A stretch of DNA of 64,000 nt, taken from contig SVMF01000013.1 in the NCBI GenBank assembly GCA_015067565.1, positions 1-64,000 on the forward strand, given 5' to 3'. The position numbers were made by a program, and so were the translations under genes. Origin of the DNA: Oscillospiraceae bacterium. GTDB lineage: Bacteria > Bacillota > Clostridia > Oscillospirales > Oscillospiraceae. Positions 33,395 to 40,608 of this stretch are shown here, one piece after another; within the stretch, counting starts at the first letter, position 1, and each line of letters begins with the position of its first letter. The notes below the pieces were generated by a model. It did no database searches. It saw only the letters and a list, made by a program, of their open reading frames with translations, and was not told the origin of the DNA.

Positions 33395-33905
33395 TTTTCT
33401 TTCGCCTCCGATCGTCTATAGCTTTTCGGATATTCTCCTCCATCGTGATCCACTGGCAGTTGGAAGGCTCATAATTTCCATCGACATTGATTCGGTCAAT
33501 GGTAAGGTCATCCGTATAGCCATTAGCCATGGCCCACTCGTAGAAGGGTGGGAACTGATGCCATTCCTCGCAAACCGAAATACCACGACCTCCATATGCC
33601 ATATAGCAGATATCTTTTTTCCTTCTACAACGGTTAAGCATACCCTGCCAAATCCCATATAATCTTGGATTCGCCTTTTTCAGACCGTGCTTAACACTGG
33701 GTTTGTTTTTTCGCATGAGCTCTACTACCAAACAACCGCATGACGTTGATCGACCAGAGCGCAAATTGTAGCCATTCACGCTCTTAATTGTTCCGCAATT
33801 GCACACGCAAAACCAGTTTGCATCTCCACTACTTGTAGTATGGTCAAACCACAAAACCTTCCAACGCCCAAATGTTTTCCCTGTTAAGTCGATGCGTTGG
33901 CTCAT
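33369..33905 (-). CDS. HNH-type free-standing endonuclease
   Basis: The 178-residue protein resembles phage homing-type endonucleases: an N-terminal zinc-binding part (CVCNCGTIKSVNGYNLRSGR, SCGC) and a nuclease-like part (YGGRGISVCEEW, LTIDRINVDGNYEPSNCQWI). It overlaps the preceding gene by 4 bp and the MBL gene by 26 bp, so insertion cost little. No intron is visible around it. Confidence 0.78.
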   Translation of the reverse strand: MSQRIDLTGKTFGRWKVLWFDHTTSSGDANWFCVCNCGTIKSVNGYNLRSGRSTSCGCLVVELMRKNKPSVKHGLKKANPRLYGIWQGMLNRCRRKKDICYMAYGGRGISVCEEWHQFPPFYEWAMANGYTDDLTIDRINVDGNYEPSNCQWITMEENIRKAIDDRRRKKNGILFVCK

Positions 33906-34594
33906 ATTGGACAAGCCTCTTTACTCATAGGCACACCTTGCGCAGGCACTCCTTGCACCGCCGTAGTGGCAGATACCATCTTCCCGTTTGCAGACGCTGC
34001 GGCAACATCCGCACCTCCAATCGGCTGCACCCCGATCTTGTCCGTCGGAGCATGTTCCTTCTGCCATTCAGACGACTTCTTGATACGCTCCTGCGCCCAT
34101 TCGGGAAGAGCCTCAAACGCTTTCTGATCCCACGGCTCCATGTCGAAACGCATGAGCGGCAATGTCGCCTGCGGCGTCGGAAATCCTGCCGGGATCTGCA
34201 TGATGCTCTCAATGTTGGCATATTCGCCTGTTTCATTCAGCACAACGTTCAGCATCGCAGGCTTGCCGACGAGATCATTGGTGTCGAGTTCTAAAAACTC
34301 ATCGTCCGTGTATTCCTTCGCATCCCATGCGCTGACAAACTTGCGCAGAGCGGAGTTTTTGCTCTTGGCAATGTTGAAGGTTCTTCCCAAAGTTCTCGGC
34401 TCTTCCTTGCCGTCGATCTGAGCGGTAACGCCCATCAGCTCAAAGCCAAGCATCACCTGATTGTTGTAGCTCTTTCCCTTGTCCTTGTATTCGCAAAGCT
34501 GCTCGCCGATCGCAATGGAATACACGCAAACGGCAAGATATGTGCCACCGGGAACAGGCGGCAAACTCGGCTTGACGCCGCTTTTAATTTTCAT
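33902..34594 (-). CDS. Phage DUF669-like/ssDNA-binding-type protein
   Basis: A 230-residue protein with a beta-rich N-terminal domain (PPVPGGTYLAVCVYSIAIG, FELMG, LGRTFNIAK) and a low-complexity tail (ADVAAASANGKMVSATTAVQ). It lies between the SMC-like gene and the nuclease, where phage single-strand binding proteins usually lie. I infer a DNA-binding role with moderate confidence. The ATG at 34594 follows GAGGTG. Confidence 0.62.
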   Translation of the reverse strand: MKIKSGVKPSLPPVPGGTYLAVCVYSIAIGEQLCEYKDKGKSYNNQVMLGFELMGVTAQIDGKEEPRTLGRTFNIAKSKNSALRKFVSAWDAKEYTDDEFLELDTNDLVGKPAMLNVVLNETGEYANIESIMQIPAGFPTPQATLPLMRFDMEPWDQKAFEALPEWAQERIKKSSEWQKEHAPTDKIGVQPIGGADVAAASANGKMVSATTAVQGVPAQGVPMSKEACPI

Positions 34595-36509
34595 ATTCAC
34601 ACCTCAGTTCCTTATCCTGCTCCGATACCACCAGGCGAATGACCTGCGTGTCGGAGTATTCAAGCCTTGTCACGCTCTCTGCATTGTCGATAAACAGCGG
34701 CACCTGCACGCCGTAGTAATTCGAAAGCGTATTGATGATGTCAATGCCGACATTGATCTTTGCACCGGAGTTCACCGATGCGTAGGGAATGCCGTCAAAT
34801 ACCACGTCACACCGTTCCTCCACGCCGCCGTTGGCCTGCTCTCGGAACAGGCGGAAACGGGCAATGCGGAACAGGCTGTTGATCGTGTCTTCGACAAAGC
34901 CCATTTTGTATCGTGTAAAATCCTCGATCAGCCAAAGAAGCTTGTCCAGCTTCTCCATCTGTGCCGAAGCCGCAGCCGATTCCTCACGCAAGCGTGAGAT
35001 CTTCTCTCTTACGCTGCTGAGCGTGTCTTCCTTACCGACCGTGATCTGCTGCGTTGCAATCGCCGCATTGATCTCCTGCAGGGAGCTTCGAAGCTGACCT
35101 TCCACGGCTCTGCTGTCACCCTTGATCTTGAGGATCTGACGAGCAATCTCCTCTTCCTGCTCACAAAGAGCTTTTTTGTGCTCGGCAAAGCCCTCCATTG
35201 GCACGATCTGCGGCACAGCCTGCATCGTCCTACCGATCTCGGCAATTTCGTTTTCGATCTGCATATTTCTTGCTTGCAGATGTTCTGCACGCTCCTGAAG
35301 ACGCAGCTTCATTGCCTTTTCGCTGTTGGCCGTGCGCTCGATTTCTTCCAGGCGATCCTTTTTCCATTCCTCAAAGCGTTCGTTTGCAGCTGCAAGCTGC
35401 TCCATGGGCAAATCCTGGCCGCAGGTCGGACACTTGCCGCCTTCGAACACCTCACCCTGCACGTTGATCCAACGCCTGCGGGCATCCTCAACCGACCGCT
35501 CAGCACCACTGATCGCATTTTGCTTCTCGGCAATCTCTCTGAGGTTTGCAGCAAGCTCTGCCTCCAACGCTCTTTTTTTCGCTTCGAGTGCGCTGATATT
35601 CGGAAGGCCTTCCCTCTGCTCGGCCATAAATGCCTGATTTTCACGCTCCAGCTCTGCAATCTGCATACGCACGGAAAGGAGCTCTTTTTCCTGCTCGGTT
35701 ACAGCGCTCTCGTTCTGCAAGGCGGTGATCTGCCCCAAAACAGACTCTTTTTTCGCATCAAGCGAAGTAATCTCCGATTTTGCCGCGGCAAAATCAAGTC
35801 CGCTCAATTCTCGTTCCATTTCCTGCAATGCAGAAATCTTTGCGGGATTTTCGTCACGAACGCTCAAATAACCCTTCCTCTCTGCGCTGACCTTCTTTTT
35901 CAGCTCATCACAGCTCAGATGGCCGCAAGCTTCAAAAAGCGGCAAAAAGCGTTCTTCCGTCTGCAAGATGGATTTTTCCGACATCGTACCCGAGATTTCA
36001 AACAGGAGCTTTCTGCGGCTCTTCCAGTCCATCTCGGAAGAGAAATATGTAATGCTCGTCAGCACACGGAAGATCTCTTCTTCAACAACTTCCCCAATGC
36101 GGCGGTCGTATTCAAATTTCTTGCACGGCACACCGTCAACAAAATAGTCGCTCGTGTTTCCGTCATAGGTCAGCTCAAGCGAGCCTCTCTTCGAGCTCCA
36201 GATCTCACGCAGCGTGCGTTTGATGCTCATGCTCTGATCATCGACCTGCAGTACCGCCTCGACACTTGTGATCGCCTCGTGATCCCTGACATTGCCGTTT
36301 TGGTCCAAGGGCTTGATGTCGATGCTCTTCTCGCCGTTACCCTTGCTGTCCTTGCCAAACAGAAGCCATGTCAGCGCATCATAGACCGTCGTCTTGCCGA
36401 CGGCATTGTTTCCATAGAGGGAAGCAGATTTCCCCATAAAATCAAGCTGCAAATGCGTGTGGCATTTGAAGTTTTCCAAACGCATCGACAGAATTTTCAC
36501 TTTTTTCAT
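34584..36509 (-). CDS. Phage SbcC/Rad50-like SMC ATPase
   Basis: The 641-residue protein has a P-loop (YGNNAVGKTTV, residues 32-42), long coiled coils, a zinc-hook motif (CPTCGQ) and a C-terminal head with a degenerate Walker B (PLFIDNAESV). Rad50-like proteins of phages work with a nuclease on DNA ends; no SbcD-type partner is visible nearby, though the MBL protein could fill that role. It is preceded by AGGAG and by two hairpins. Confidence 0.86.
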   Translation of the reverse strand: MKKVKILSMRLENFKCHTHLQLDFMGKSASLYGNNAVGKTTVYDALTWLLFGKDSKGNGEKSIDIKPLDQNGNVRDHEAITSVEAVLQVDDQSMSIKRTLREIWSSKRGSLELTYDGNTSDYFVDGVPCKKFEYDRRIGEVVEEEIFRVLTSITYFSSEMDWKSRRKLLFEISGTMSEKSILQTEERFLPLFEACGHLSCDELKKKVSAERKGYLSVRDENPAKISALQEMERELSGLDFAAAKSEITSLDAKKESVLGQITALQNESAVTEQEKELLSVRMQIAELERENQAFMAEQREGLPNISALEAKKRALEAELAANLREIAEKQNAISGAERSVEDARRRWINVQGEVFEGGKCPTCGQDLPMEQLAAANERFEEWKKDRLEEIERTANSEKAMKLRLQERAEHLQARNMQIENEIAEIGRTMQAVPQIVPMEGFAEHKKALCEQEEEIARQILKIKGDSRAVEGQLRSSLQEINAAIATQQITVGKEDTLSSVREKISRLREESAAASAQMEKLDKLLWLIEDFTRYKMGFVEDTINSLFRIARFRLFREQANGGVEERCDVVFDGIPYASVNSGAKINVGIDIINTLSNYYGVQVPLFIDNAESVTRLEYSDTQVIRLVVSEQDKELRCEYEN

Positions 36510-36540
36510 TGATTATTCCTCCAAAGTATGATATATTGAA

Positions 36541-36597
36541 GGCGGTCCTACCAACCGCTTTTCCGTCTGGTGATCTTCCCCATCACCGGGCGGATTT
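36541..36597. promoter_or_regulatory. Two hairpins upstream of the SMC-like gene
   Basis: GGCGGT/ACCGC stems and a GGTGAT/ATCACC stem (36569-36574, 36582-36587) with outer CCG/CGG pairs both have T-runs on the + strand. On the minus strand they form the 5' leader of the SMC gene. They could block antisense transcription or regulate the leader. Confidence 0.4.
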
Positions 36598-36648
36598 TTC
36601 TATTGATTTTTGCAAGAAACTGTGCTATATTGAAAATAGAGTTGTTCG

Positions 36649-36768
36649 TTACTGCTCTACCTCATGCTCCTGCTGATCTTCCACATCGGCAGGAGCATTT
36701 TCTTCGCAGTTGCAGATCTCTTCCGGGTCCAGAGACGCGCCGCAATCGGGGCAAATACGGTAGTACAT
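36649..36768 (-). CDS. Tiny zinc-ribbon phage protein
   Basis: A 39-residue protein beginning MYYRICPDCGASLDPEEICN with a CPDCG...CNC pattern, preceded by AAGGAGG at 8 bp. It is like short zinc-ribbon proteins of other Clostridial phages. Function unknown. Confidence 0.68.
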   Translation of the reverse strand: MYYRICPDCGASLDPEEICNCEENAPADVEDQQEHEVEQ

Positions 36769-36781
36769 TCTGTTGCCTCCT

Positions 36782-37177
36782 TTATGTTTGTGCTCCGCGC
36801 AGATTGCGGATGACCTTACTTATACTGCACGGAATCAAGCCCCGTTCCCAGTTCGAAACGGTTGCCGCCGACACGTGCAAAATACTCGCCGCAGTTCGCA
36901 GTGACAGCCCCAGTTCCTTACGAAGCTCTTTGATTTTCTTCTGCTGAGCTGCGAGCTTCTCCCGGTTGGCTTCACGGTACGCCTTCTGCTGAGCTGCAAC
37001 CTTCTCCCGGTTGGCTTCACGGTACGCCTTCTGCTGAGCTGCGAGCTTCTTGCTCTTCGGCGTTGAGCGCAATGCCTTGTCACGCTTTGATGCTTCTATG
37101 TAGTCCTCGTGGTCCATCTGATCGTTGATACAGTCAGGATACGGACAATGGAAGCAGTCCTTATCGCAGATGCTCAT
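36782..37177 (-). CDS. HTH protein with internal tandem repeats
   Basis: A 131-residue protein with an N-terminal Cys cluster (CDKDCFHCPYPDC), a helical repeat section (AAQQKAYREANREK twice and part of a third) and a C-terminal XRE-like helix-turn-helix (RTAASILHVSAATVSNWERG). It is probably a DNA-binding regulator with a coiled-coil spacer. GAGGAGG precedes the ATG at 37177. It overlaps the Spo0A-like gene by 4 bp. Confidence 0.72.
   Translation of the reverse strand: MSICDKDCFHCPYPDCINDQMDHEDYIEASKRDKALRSTPKSKKLAAQQKAYREANREKVAAQQKAYREANREKLAAQQKKIKELRKELGLSLRTAASILHVSAATVSNWERGLIPCSISKVIRNLRGAQT
36941..37055. repeat. 45-bp tandem repeat inside the HTH gene
   Basis: CTGCTGAGCT recurs exactly every 45 bp (36941, 36986, 37031), encoding the 15-residue repeat unit AAQQKAYREANREKx. 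Confidence 0.85.
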
Positions 37178-37515
37178 GCTTCCAACCTCCTCAGCTTCAG
37201 CGCACATAGCGATAAAAACTCCGAGTTCCTGTAGCGTCCGGTCCGAACATTGACCTCAAGACCAAGCAATTGGATGATTCTGTCATAATCCTGATAATCG
37301 AACATCACCTCGACCGCATGACGAATCGCCCTTTCCACACGGCTTGCCGTACTCCCCATCCGTTTTGCAACCTCAGGATAGAGCCGTTTTGTAATCTGAT
37401 CCATTACATTCGGGTATTCCAAAATGATCTCAATGGCACAGACACCAGCCTGAAAGCCTTTCAAACACGGTGGGATGCCGAGCGAAAGAAACAGCTTTGC
37501 AATTTTTTCCCGCAT
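37174..37515 (-). CDS. Phage Spo0A C-terminal-like DNA-binding protein
   Basis: The 113-residue protein is almost exactly the DNA-binding domain of Spo0A, the master regulator of sporulation: LFLSLGIPPCLKGFQAG, ITKRLYPEVAKRMGSTAS and the recognition helix RVERAIRHAVEV, then NSEFLS. The phosphoryl-receiver domain is absent, so control by the phosphorelay is not possible. It could bind 0A-box promoters, or serve phage gene control. The ATG at 37515 overlaps the previous stop as TGATG. Confidence 0.85.
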   Translation of the reverse strand: MREKIAKLFLSLGIPPCLKGFQAGVCAIEIILEYPNVMDQITKRLYPEVAKRMGSTASRVERAIRHAVEVMFDYQDYDRIIQLLGLEVNVRTGRYRNSEFLSLCALKLRRLEA

Positions 37516-37835
37516 CAGATCCACCCCGCCCTTCTCATCACAGCCATCATACCCACCGTCGGCAGAACCGCCGTCCATATGGGAGCGGCAAGAATGCAGA
37601 CGGCCGAAACAACCATGCAGCTCACGACGCCAACAAAGGCAACCATGCCGTCAAGCTCTTTGCGTGCGGCACGTCGTTCTTCTCTGCGATAAGCCTCGCT
37701 TAATTGCAGCTTAGCCTCCGCAATTGCAAGTCTCCGTGCATTCTCCCTGGCCTCACTCCTTGCCGAAAGCATCTGCCAAAAAAGTTCATCGTTCAGATCC
37801 GCTGCCCTCTCCGGCAGCATTTTTTGTTTTTTCAT
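37515..37835 (-). CDS. Small phage membrane protein with coiled coil
   Basis: A 106-residue protein: a charged helical N-terminus (residues 1-65) and two hydrophobic segments near the C-terminus (MVAFVGVVSCMVVSAVCILA and WTAVLPTVGMMAVM). GGAGG lies 5 bp before the ATG. Function unknown. Confidence 0.65.
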   Translation of the reverse strand: MKKQKMLPERAADLNDELFWQMLSARSEARENARRLAIAEAKLQLSEAYRREERRAARKELDGMVAFVGVVSCMVVSAVCILAAPIWTAVLPTVGMMAVMRRAGWI

Positions 37836-37881
37836 AACAACCTCCATATGTTTTTTTATTCTTTATCTGCACCCCTTGCCC

Positions 37882-37945
37882 TGTCATTGCACCCGCAAGG
37901 GGTAGGCCGCATCCGCAAAGCGAAGCGACGTGGCAATCTCAGTCC
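37882..37945. repeat. Dispersed short repeat
   Basis: TGTCATTGCACCCGCAAGGG... at 37882-37915 is nearly identical to 30134-30167, and GTGGCAATCTC follows as in 30629-30666. It lies between the phage membrane protein and the Hfq-like gene. Confidence 0.75.
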
Positions 37946-37960
37946 AGCGTCATTGTGCAC

Positions 37961-38158
37961 TCAGTCCCACTTACGAACCGTCGAAACAAAATCCTTGTAT
38001 ACAAGCTTCTGTTTGCCCTCGGTCTCGATCACAATCACATGATCATCAAAATCAACGATCTTACCGACCATTCCATAGCCGTTTCGCAGATAAACCGCAA
38101 CCTGGCATCCCTGCGCTCTGAACTGCTTCAAGAACGCACTTTCCAATCTGTTGTCCAT
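37961..38158 (-). CDS. Phage Hfq-like RNA chaperone
   Basis: The 65-residue protein aligns over its length with Hfq: N-terminal helix (LESAFLKQFRAQG), Sm1 (VAVYLRNGYGMVGKIVDFDDHVIVI) in part and Sm2 (GKQKLVYKDFVSTV). Two residues central to Hfq RNA contact differ: the proximal-face Gln of LQDPFL is Glu here, and the YKHAIST His is Asp. RNA specificity is therefore probably altered. GGAGG precedes the ATG. Confidence 0.8.
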   Translation of the reverse strand: MDNRLESAFLKQFRAQGCQVAVYLRNGYGMVGKIVDFDDHVIVIETEGKQKLVYKDFVSTVRKWD

Positions 38159-38267
38159 AGGTATAATCCTCCTTTCTCAGCAAATGTGTTATGCAAAACC
38201 GCATGGTATTGCTAATGTCACCCTGCTCAAACGCGCGCCCTTTCTTGCGATATTCCGTTTTCTGCAT
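38061..38267 (-). CDS. Possible small ORF overlapping the Hfq-like gene
   Basis: A 68-residue frame (MQKTEYRKKGRAFEQGDISN start) has a good ribosome site (AAGGAG, 7 bp) but shares 98 bp with the Hfq-like gene in another frame. The first 35 residues look protein-like; the rest may be chance. Confidence 0.35.
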   Translation of the reverse strand: MQKTEYRKKGRAFEQGDISNTMRFCITHLLRKEDYTYGQQIGKCVLEAVQSAGMPGCGLSAKRLWNGR

Positions 38268-38385
38268 CAGCATTCTCCTTAGGTACAGCACTCAAAGTAA
38301 TCTTTGCGCCATGCTTTTCGCTCAATATCTCTGACAACACCGCCATAAGTCGATTTACATTCAAACGATTTCCCGTTTGCTCCAT
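38227..38385 (-). CDS. Small phage protein, unknown
   Basis: A 52-residue protein (MEQTGNRLNVNRLMAVLSEI start), helical in its first half, with AAAGGTGG before the ATG at 38385. It lies between HTH genes and the Hfq-like gene. Function unknown. Confidence 0.5.
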   Translation of the reverse strand: MEQTGNRLNVNRLMAVLSEILSEKHGAKITLSAVPKENADAENGISQERARV

Positions 38386-38468
38386 TTTTTCACCACCTTT
38401 CAACAAAACTTCGACTACAGTCCCATATATCGGACAGTGAATATGTATAATGGAACTGTCAACGGACC

Positions 38469-38672
38469 TCAATTCGCTGAACTCACATTGCAAAGAACAT
38501 CAACAGAAACATGAAAATAATTTGCAATCTTCTGCATTTTTACCGCAGACAACGTCTTTGACCGCCCGTGCTTCAGATCAGATATAAGCCCTTGCCGCAG
38601 GCCTAAGTCCTTGCACATCTGTGCAACGCTGATTTGTTTTTCCTCGCATAATGCTTTGATAATGTTGTACAC
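38469..38672 (-). CDS. XRE-family regulator
   Basis: A 67-residue helix-turn-helix protein (SVAQMCKDLGLRQGLISDLK, KMQKIANYFHVSVDVL), the usual form of Cro-like regulators. GTG at 38672 with AGGGGTGA upstream is the most likely start; ATG at 38705 is possible. Confidence 0.75.
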   Translation of the reverse strand: MYNIIKALCEEKQISVAQMCKDLGLRQGLISDLKHGRSKTLSAVKMQKIANYFHVSVDVLCNVSSAN

Positions 38673-38701
38673 GCTTGCGCATTCACCCCTTTCTCTACAT
38701 T

Positions 38702-38911
38702 TCAATTCGCAACACGTTCTTCATGATTTGCGAGAAGATAATCGATAGAGCAATCAAACAGCTCAGACATTTTCACAAGTGCAGACTGAGGAATGTTCCC
38801 GCAATTACACCAGTTATAGAAAGTCTTACGAGTTACCCCCAAAGTTGTAGCAAGCACCTCTGCACTCATGCCCTTTCTGGCACGTTCAGCTTCGATGTTT
38901 GGATATCTCAT
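38702..38911 (-). CDS. Cro-like XRE regulator
   Basis: A 69-residue helix-turn-helix protein (MSAEVLATTLGVTRKTFYNW) that is the first gene leftward from the immunity switch, where Cro normally sits. AAGGAGGTGG precedes the ATG. Its promoter contains an inverted repeat operator. Confidence 0.82.
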   Translation of the reverse strand: MRYPNIEAERARKGMSAEVLATTLGVTRKTFYNWCNCGNIPQSALVKMSELFDCSIDYLLANHEERVAN

Positions 38912-38950
38912 TGTTCCACCTCCTTGTTATTCATTTCGGGTACACCACGG

Positions 38951-38979
38951 ATTATATACTCGTTTTGAGTATATGTCAA
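38951..38979 (-). promoter_or_regulatory. Leftward early promoter with palindromic operator
   Basis: On the minus strand TTGACA (38974-38979) and TATAAT (38951-38956) are perfect and 17 bp apart. Between them lies ATATACTC-GTTTT-GAGTATAT (38954-38974), with perfect 8-bp arms, a natural repressor site that would block this promoter. Confidence 0.88.
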
Positions 38980-38987
38980 GTCAAAAA

Positions 38988-39057
38988 TTACCCAAAATGC
39001 ATAGATCATTTTTGTAGATTTTACCCAAATTGCGTTTTTCTTATTGACAAATTACCC
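38988..39057. promoter_or_regulatory. TTACCC operator-like direct repeats
   Basis: TTACCC occurs at 38988, 39021 and 39052, about three helical turns apart; the first two extend to TTACCCAAAwTGC. They lie between the divergent promoters and probably bind the CI-like or Cro-like protein. Confidence 0.6.
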
Positions 39058-39071
39058 GTCCTGTGTAATAA
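39044..39071 (+). promoter_or_regulatory. Rightward repressor promoter
   Basis: TTGACA (39044-39049) and TAATAA (39066-39071), 16 bp apart, lie 20 bp before the CI-like gene. Confidence 0.7.
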
Positions 39072-39090
39072 TAAGGTAGGGTGATACTAA

Positions 39091-39438
39091 ATGAACAAAA
39101 TGAACGAACTCCGCAAGAAAATGGGAATCAGCATGAGAGAAGCGGCGAGCAGACTCTCCATGCCATATACCACCTATGTCAACTACGAAAAAGGTGCGCG
39201 AGAGCCAAATTCTGAAACGCTGATTCTCATAGCACGTTTTTTCGGAGTTACAATCGACTATCTTTTAGGCAAAGAAACAAAAACGCCCACCACAGAAGGT
39301 GAGCGTCCGATCAATGATAACGATATTAAATTTGCCCTCTTTGGAGGCGAAGGTGAGATCACCGATGCCATGTATGAAGAAGTGCGGCAGTTTGCCGAAT
39401 TTGTCAAGAACCGGGAGGCGCAAAAGAAGAAGGAGTAG
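39091..39438 (+). CDS. CI-like phage repressor (XRE family)
   Basis: The 115-residue protein has an N-terminal XRE helix-turn-helix (MGISMREAASRLSMPYTTYV, ARFFGVTIDYLLG) and a C-terminal helical tail (ITDAMYEEVRQFAEFVKN). There is no peptidase domain, so it is not self-cleaving; the neighbouring ImmA/IrrE protease probably inactivates it upon DNA damage. It starts 3 bp from that gene's reading unit and is expressed divergently from the Cro-like gene. Confidence 0.87.
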   Translation: MNKMNELRKKMGISMREAASRLSMPYTTYVNYEKGAREPNSETLILIARFFGVTIDYLLGKETKTPTTEGERPINDNDIKFALFGGEGEITDAMYEEVRQFAEFVKNREAQKKKE

Positions 39439-39440
39439 CG

Positions 39441-39872
39441 ATGAAAAGTATTCTATCGCTTTATCAGTATGCAGAAAAACAGAATATTGAAGTATTGTCG
39501 TTTCCTCTGCCCGAAACAAGCTCCATGTCAATTATGACCGACAGTGGCGATTGTTATATCGGCATTGACGATAGCAAGAAAGACGGTGAATCCTTAGAGC
39601 GTGTCCACCTTGCGCACGAGATCGGGCATTGCGTGACCGGTGCATTTTATAACCGTTATTCCACTGCTGATATGCGTCAACGCCACGAGAATAAAGCAGA
39701 TAAATGGGCGATCCGCAAACTGATCCCGATAGCAAGGCTCGATGCCGCCATCGCAGATGGCCATACCGACCTGTGGGATCTTGCAGATCACTTCGGTGTC
39801 ACCGAAGACTTCATCCGCAAGGCCGTCTGCTACTATACCCACGGCAACTTGGCCACTGAGGTGTACTATTAA
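39441..39872 (+). CDS. ImmA/IrrE-family metallo-endopeptidase
   Basis: A 143-residue zinc protease with HLAHEIGHC (HEXXH) and a downstream ENKADKWA acidic motif. In related phages and ICEs the ImmA-type protease cleaves the repressor to induce the element; the gene follows the repressor directly. Length is normal. Confidence 0.92.
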   Translation: MKSILSLYQYAEKQNIEVLSFPLPETSSMSIMTDSGDCYIGIDDSKKDGESLERVHLAHEIGHCVTGAFYNRYSTADMRQRHENKADKWAIRKLIPIARLDAAIADGHTDLWDLADHFGVTEDFIRKAVCYYTHGNLATEVYY

Positions 39873-40112
39873 CAGACATACAGATACCACAAGCTATACC
39901 ATATCGCATATCTCTATTGCAAAAGTAGCAAGGTAATCAATCCGGACGGTCGATCTTTCTGCAGAGAAGATTTAATTAAGAACATATTAGACACCAAGCA
40001 GATTCAGATATCATCGCTATAAAGTCCATCGAACTTTATCCGCGCAGCAACTAAGTTGTAGCGAACCATCTTCCGCTTTAACAGAGAATCATACAGAAAG
40101 GATGATAGTGCA

Positions 40113-40427
40113 ATGAATGACAGCAACAAAAACAGACCCCTGTCGCTTGCCGAAAAGAATGTCGCCTCACACCAAAAGGAAAGCCATTATTTCAAAATAC
40201 TGTTGATCGTAGGCGGCGTCATTCTGATCATAGTTCAAATTTTGTCCTATTTCGGTTCTGCTAAGAGAGCAGAGCTGCAGGGTATTCAGCATGAAACAAC
40301 ATTCACATTCAATTCTACGGGCATTGCCAGCCTCATAGGCTCCAACATTTTCGGACTGGCAGGCATCATTTCCGTCGTCCTTGGAATCGTAGGTCTCATT
40401 CGGCAAAAGAAACAGCCAAAGCAGTAA
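40113..40427 (+). CDS. Small prophage membrane protein
   Basis: A 104-residue protein with two hydrophobic segments (ILLIVGGVILIIVQILSYF and IFGLAGIISVVLGIVGLI) separated by a polar loop. It lies between the repressor/protease pair and the recombinase, a usual place for lysogenic-conversion or superinfection-exclusion genes; no direct proof. GAAAGGATG precedes the start. The 240 bp before it show no gene. Confidence 0.68.
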   Translation: MNDSNKNRPLSLAEKNVASHQKESHYFKILLIVGGVILIIVQILSYFGSAKRAELQGIQHETTFTFNSTGIASLIGSNIFGLAGIISVVLGIVGLIRQKKQPKQ

Positions 40428-40460
40428 AAGCTTCATATGCAACGCAAAATAGCAAAAAAA

Positions 40461-40489
40461 GACCGCCCCTGCGCCAACAGGAAGCGGTC
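40461..40489 (-). terminator. Terminator-like hairpin, minus-strand orientation
   Basis: GACCGC/GCGGTC with inner CCTG/CAGG pairs is followed by seven T on the minus strand. No minus-strand gene lies upstream, so it may stop antisense transcription from the recombinase side. Confidence 0.55.
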
Positions 40490-40608
40490 GTGTAGAAAAT
40501 CACCGTCAAATACAAAGGGATATATCTACCCTTTTATGCTATCACATGAAAGGAAAAAAGTCAAATGAAATACACATATTATTCTGCAAATAGACGGAGT
40601 ATGGCACC

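Noticed and set aside
35178..36512. + strand frame of 444 codons inside the SMC-like phage gene
   Set aside because: Antisense shadow; the minus-strand frame has P-loop and zinc-hook motifs.
36941..37055. Possible CRISPR-like repeat
   Set aside because: The 45-bp units are contiguous, in frame within an HTH gene, and have no spacers; no other array or cas gene is present.
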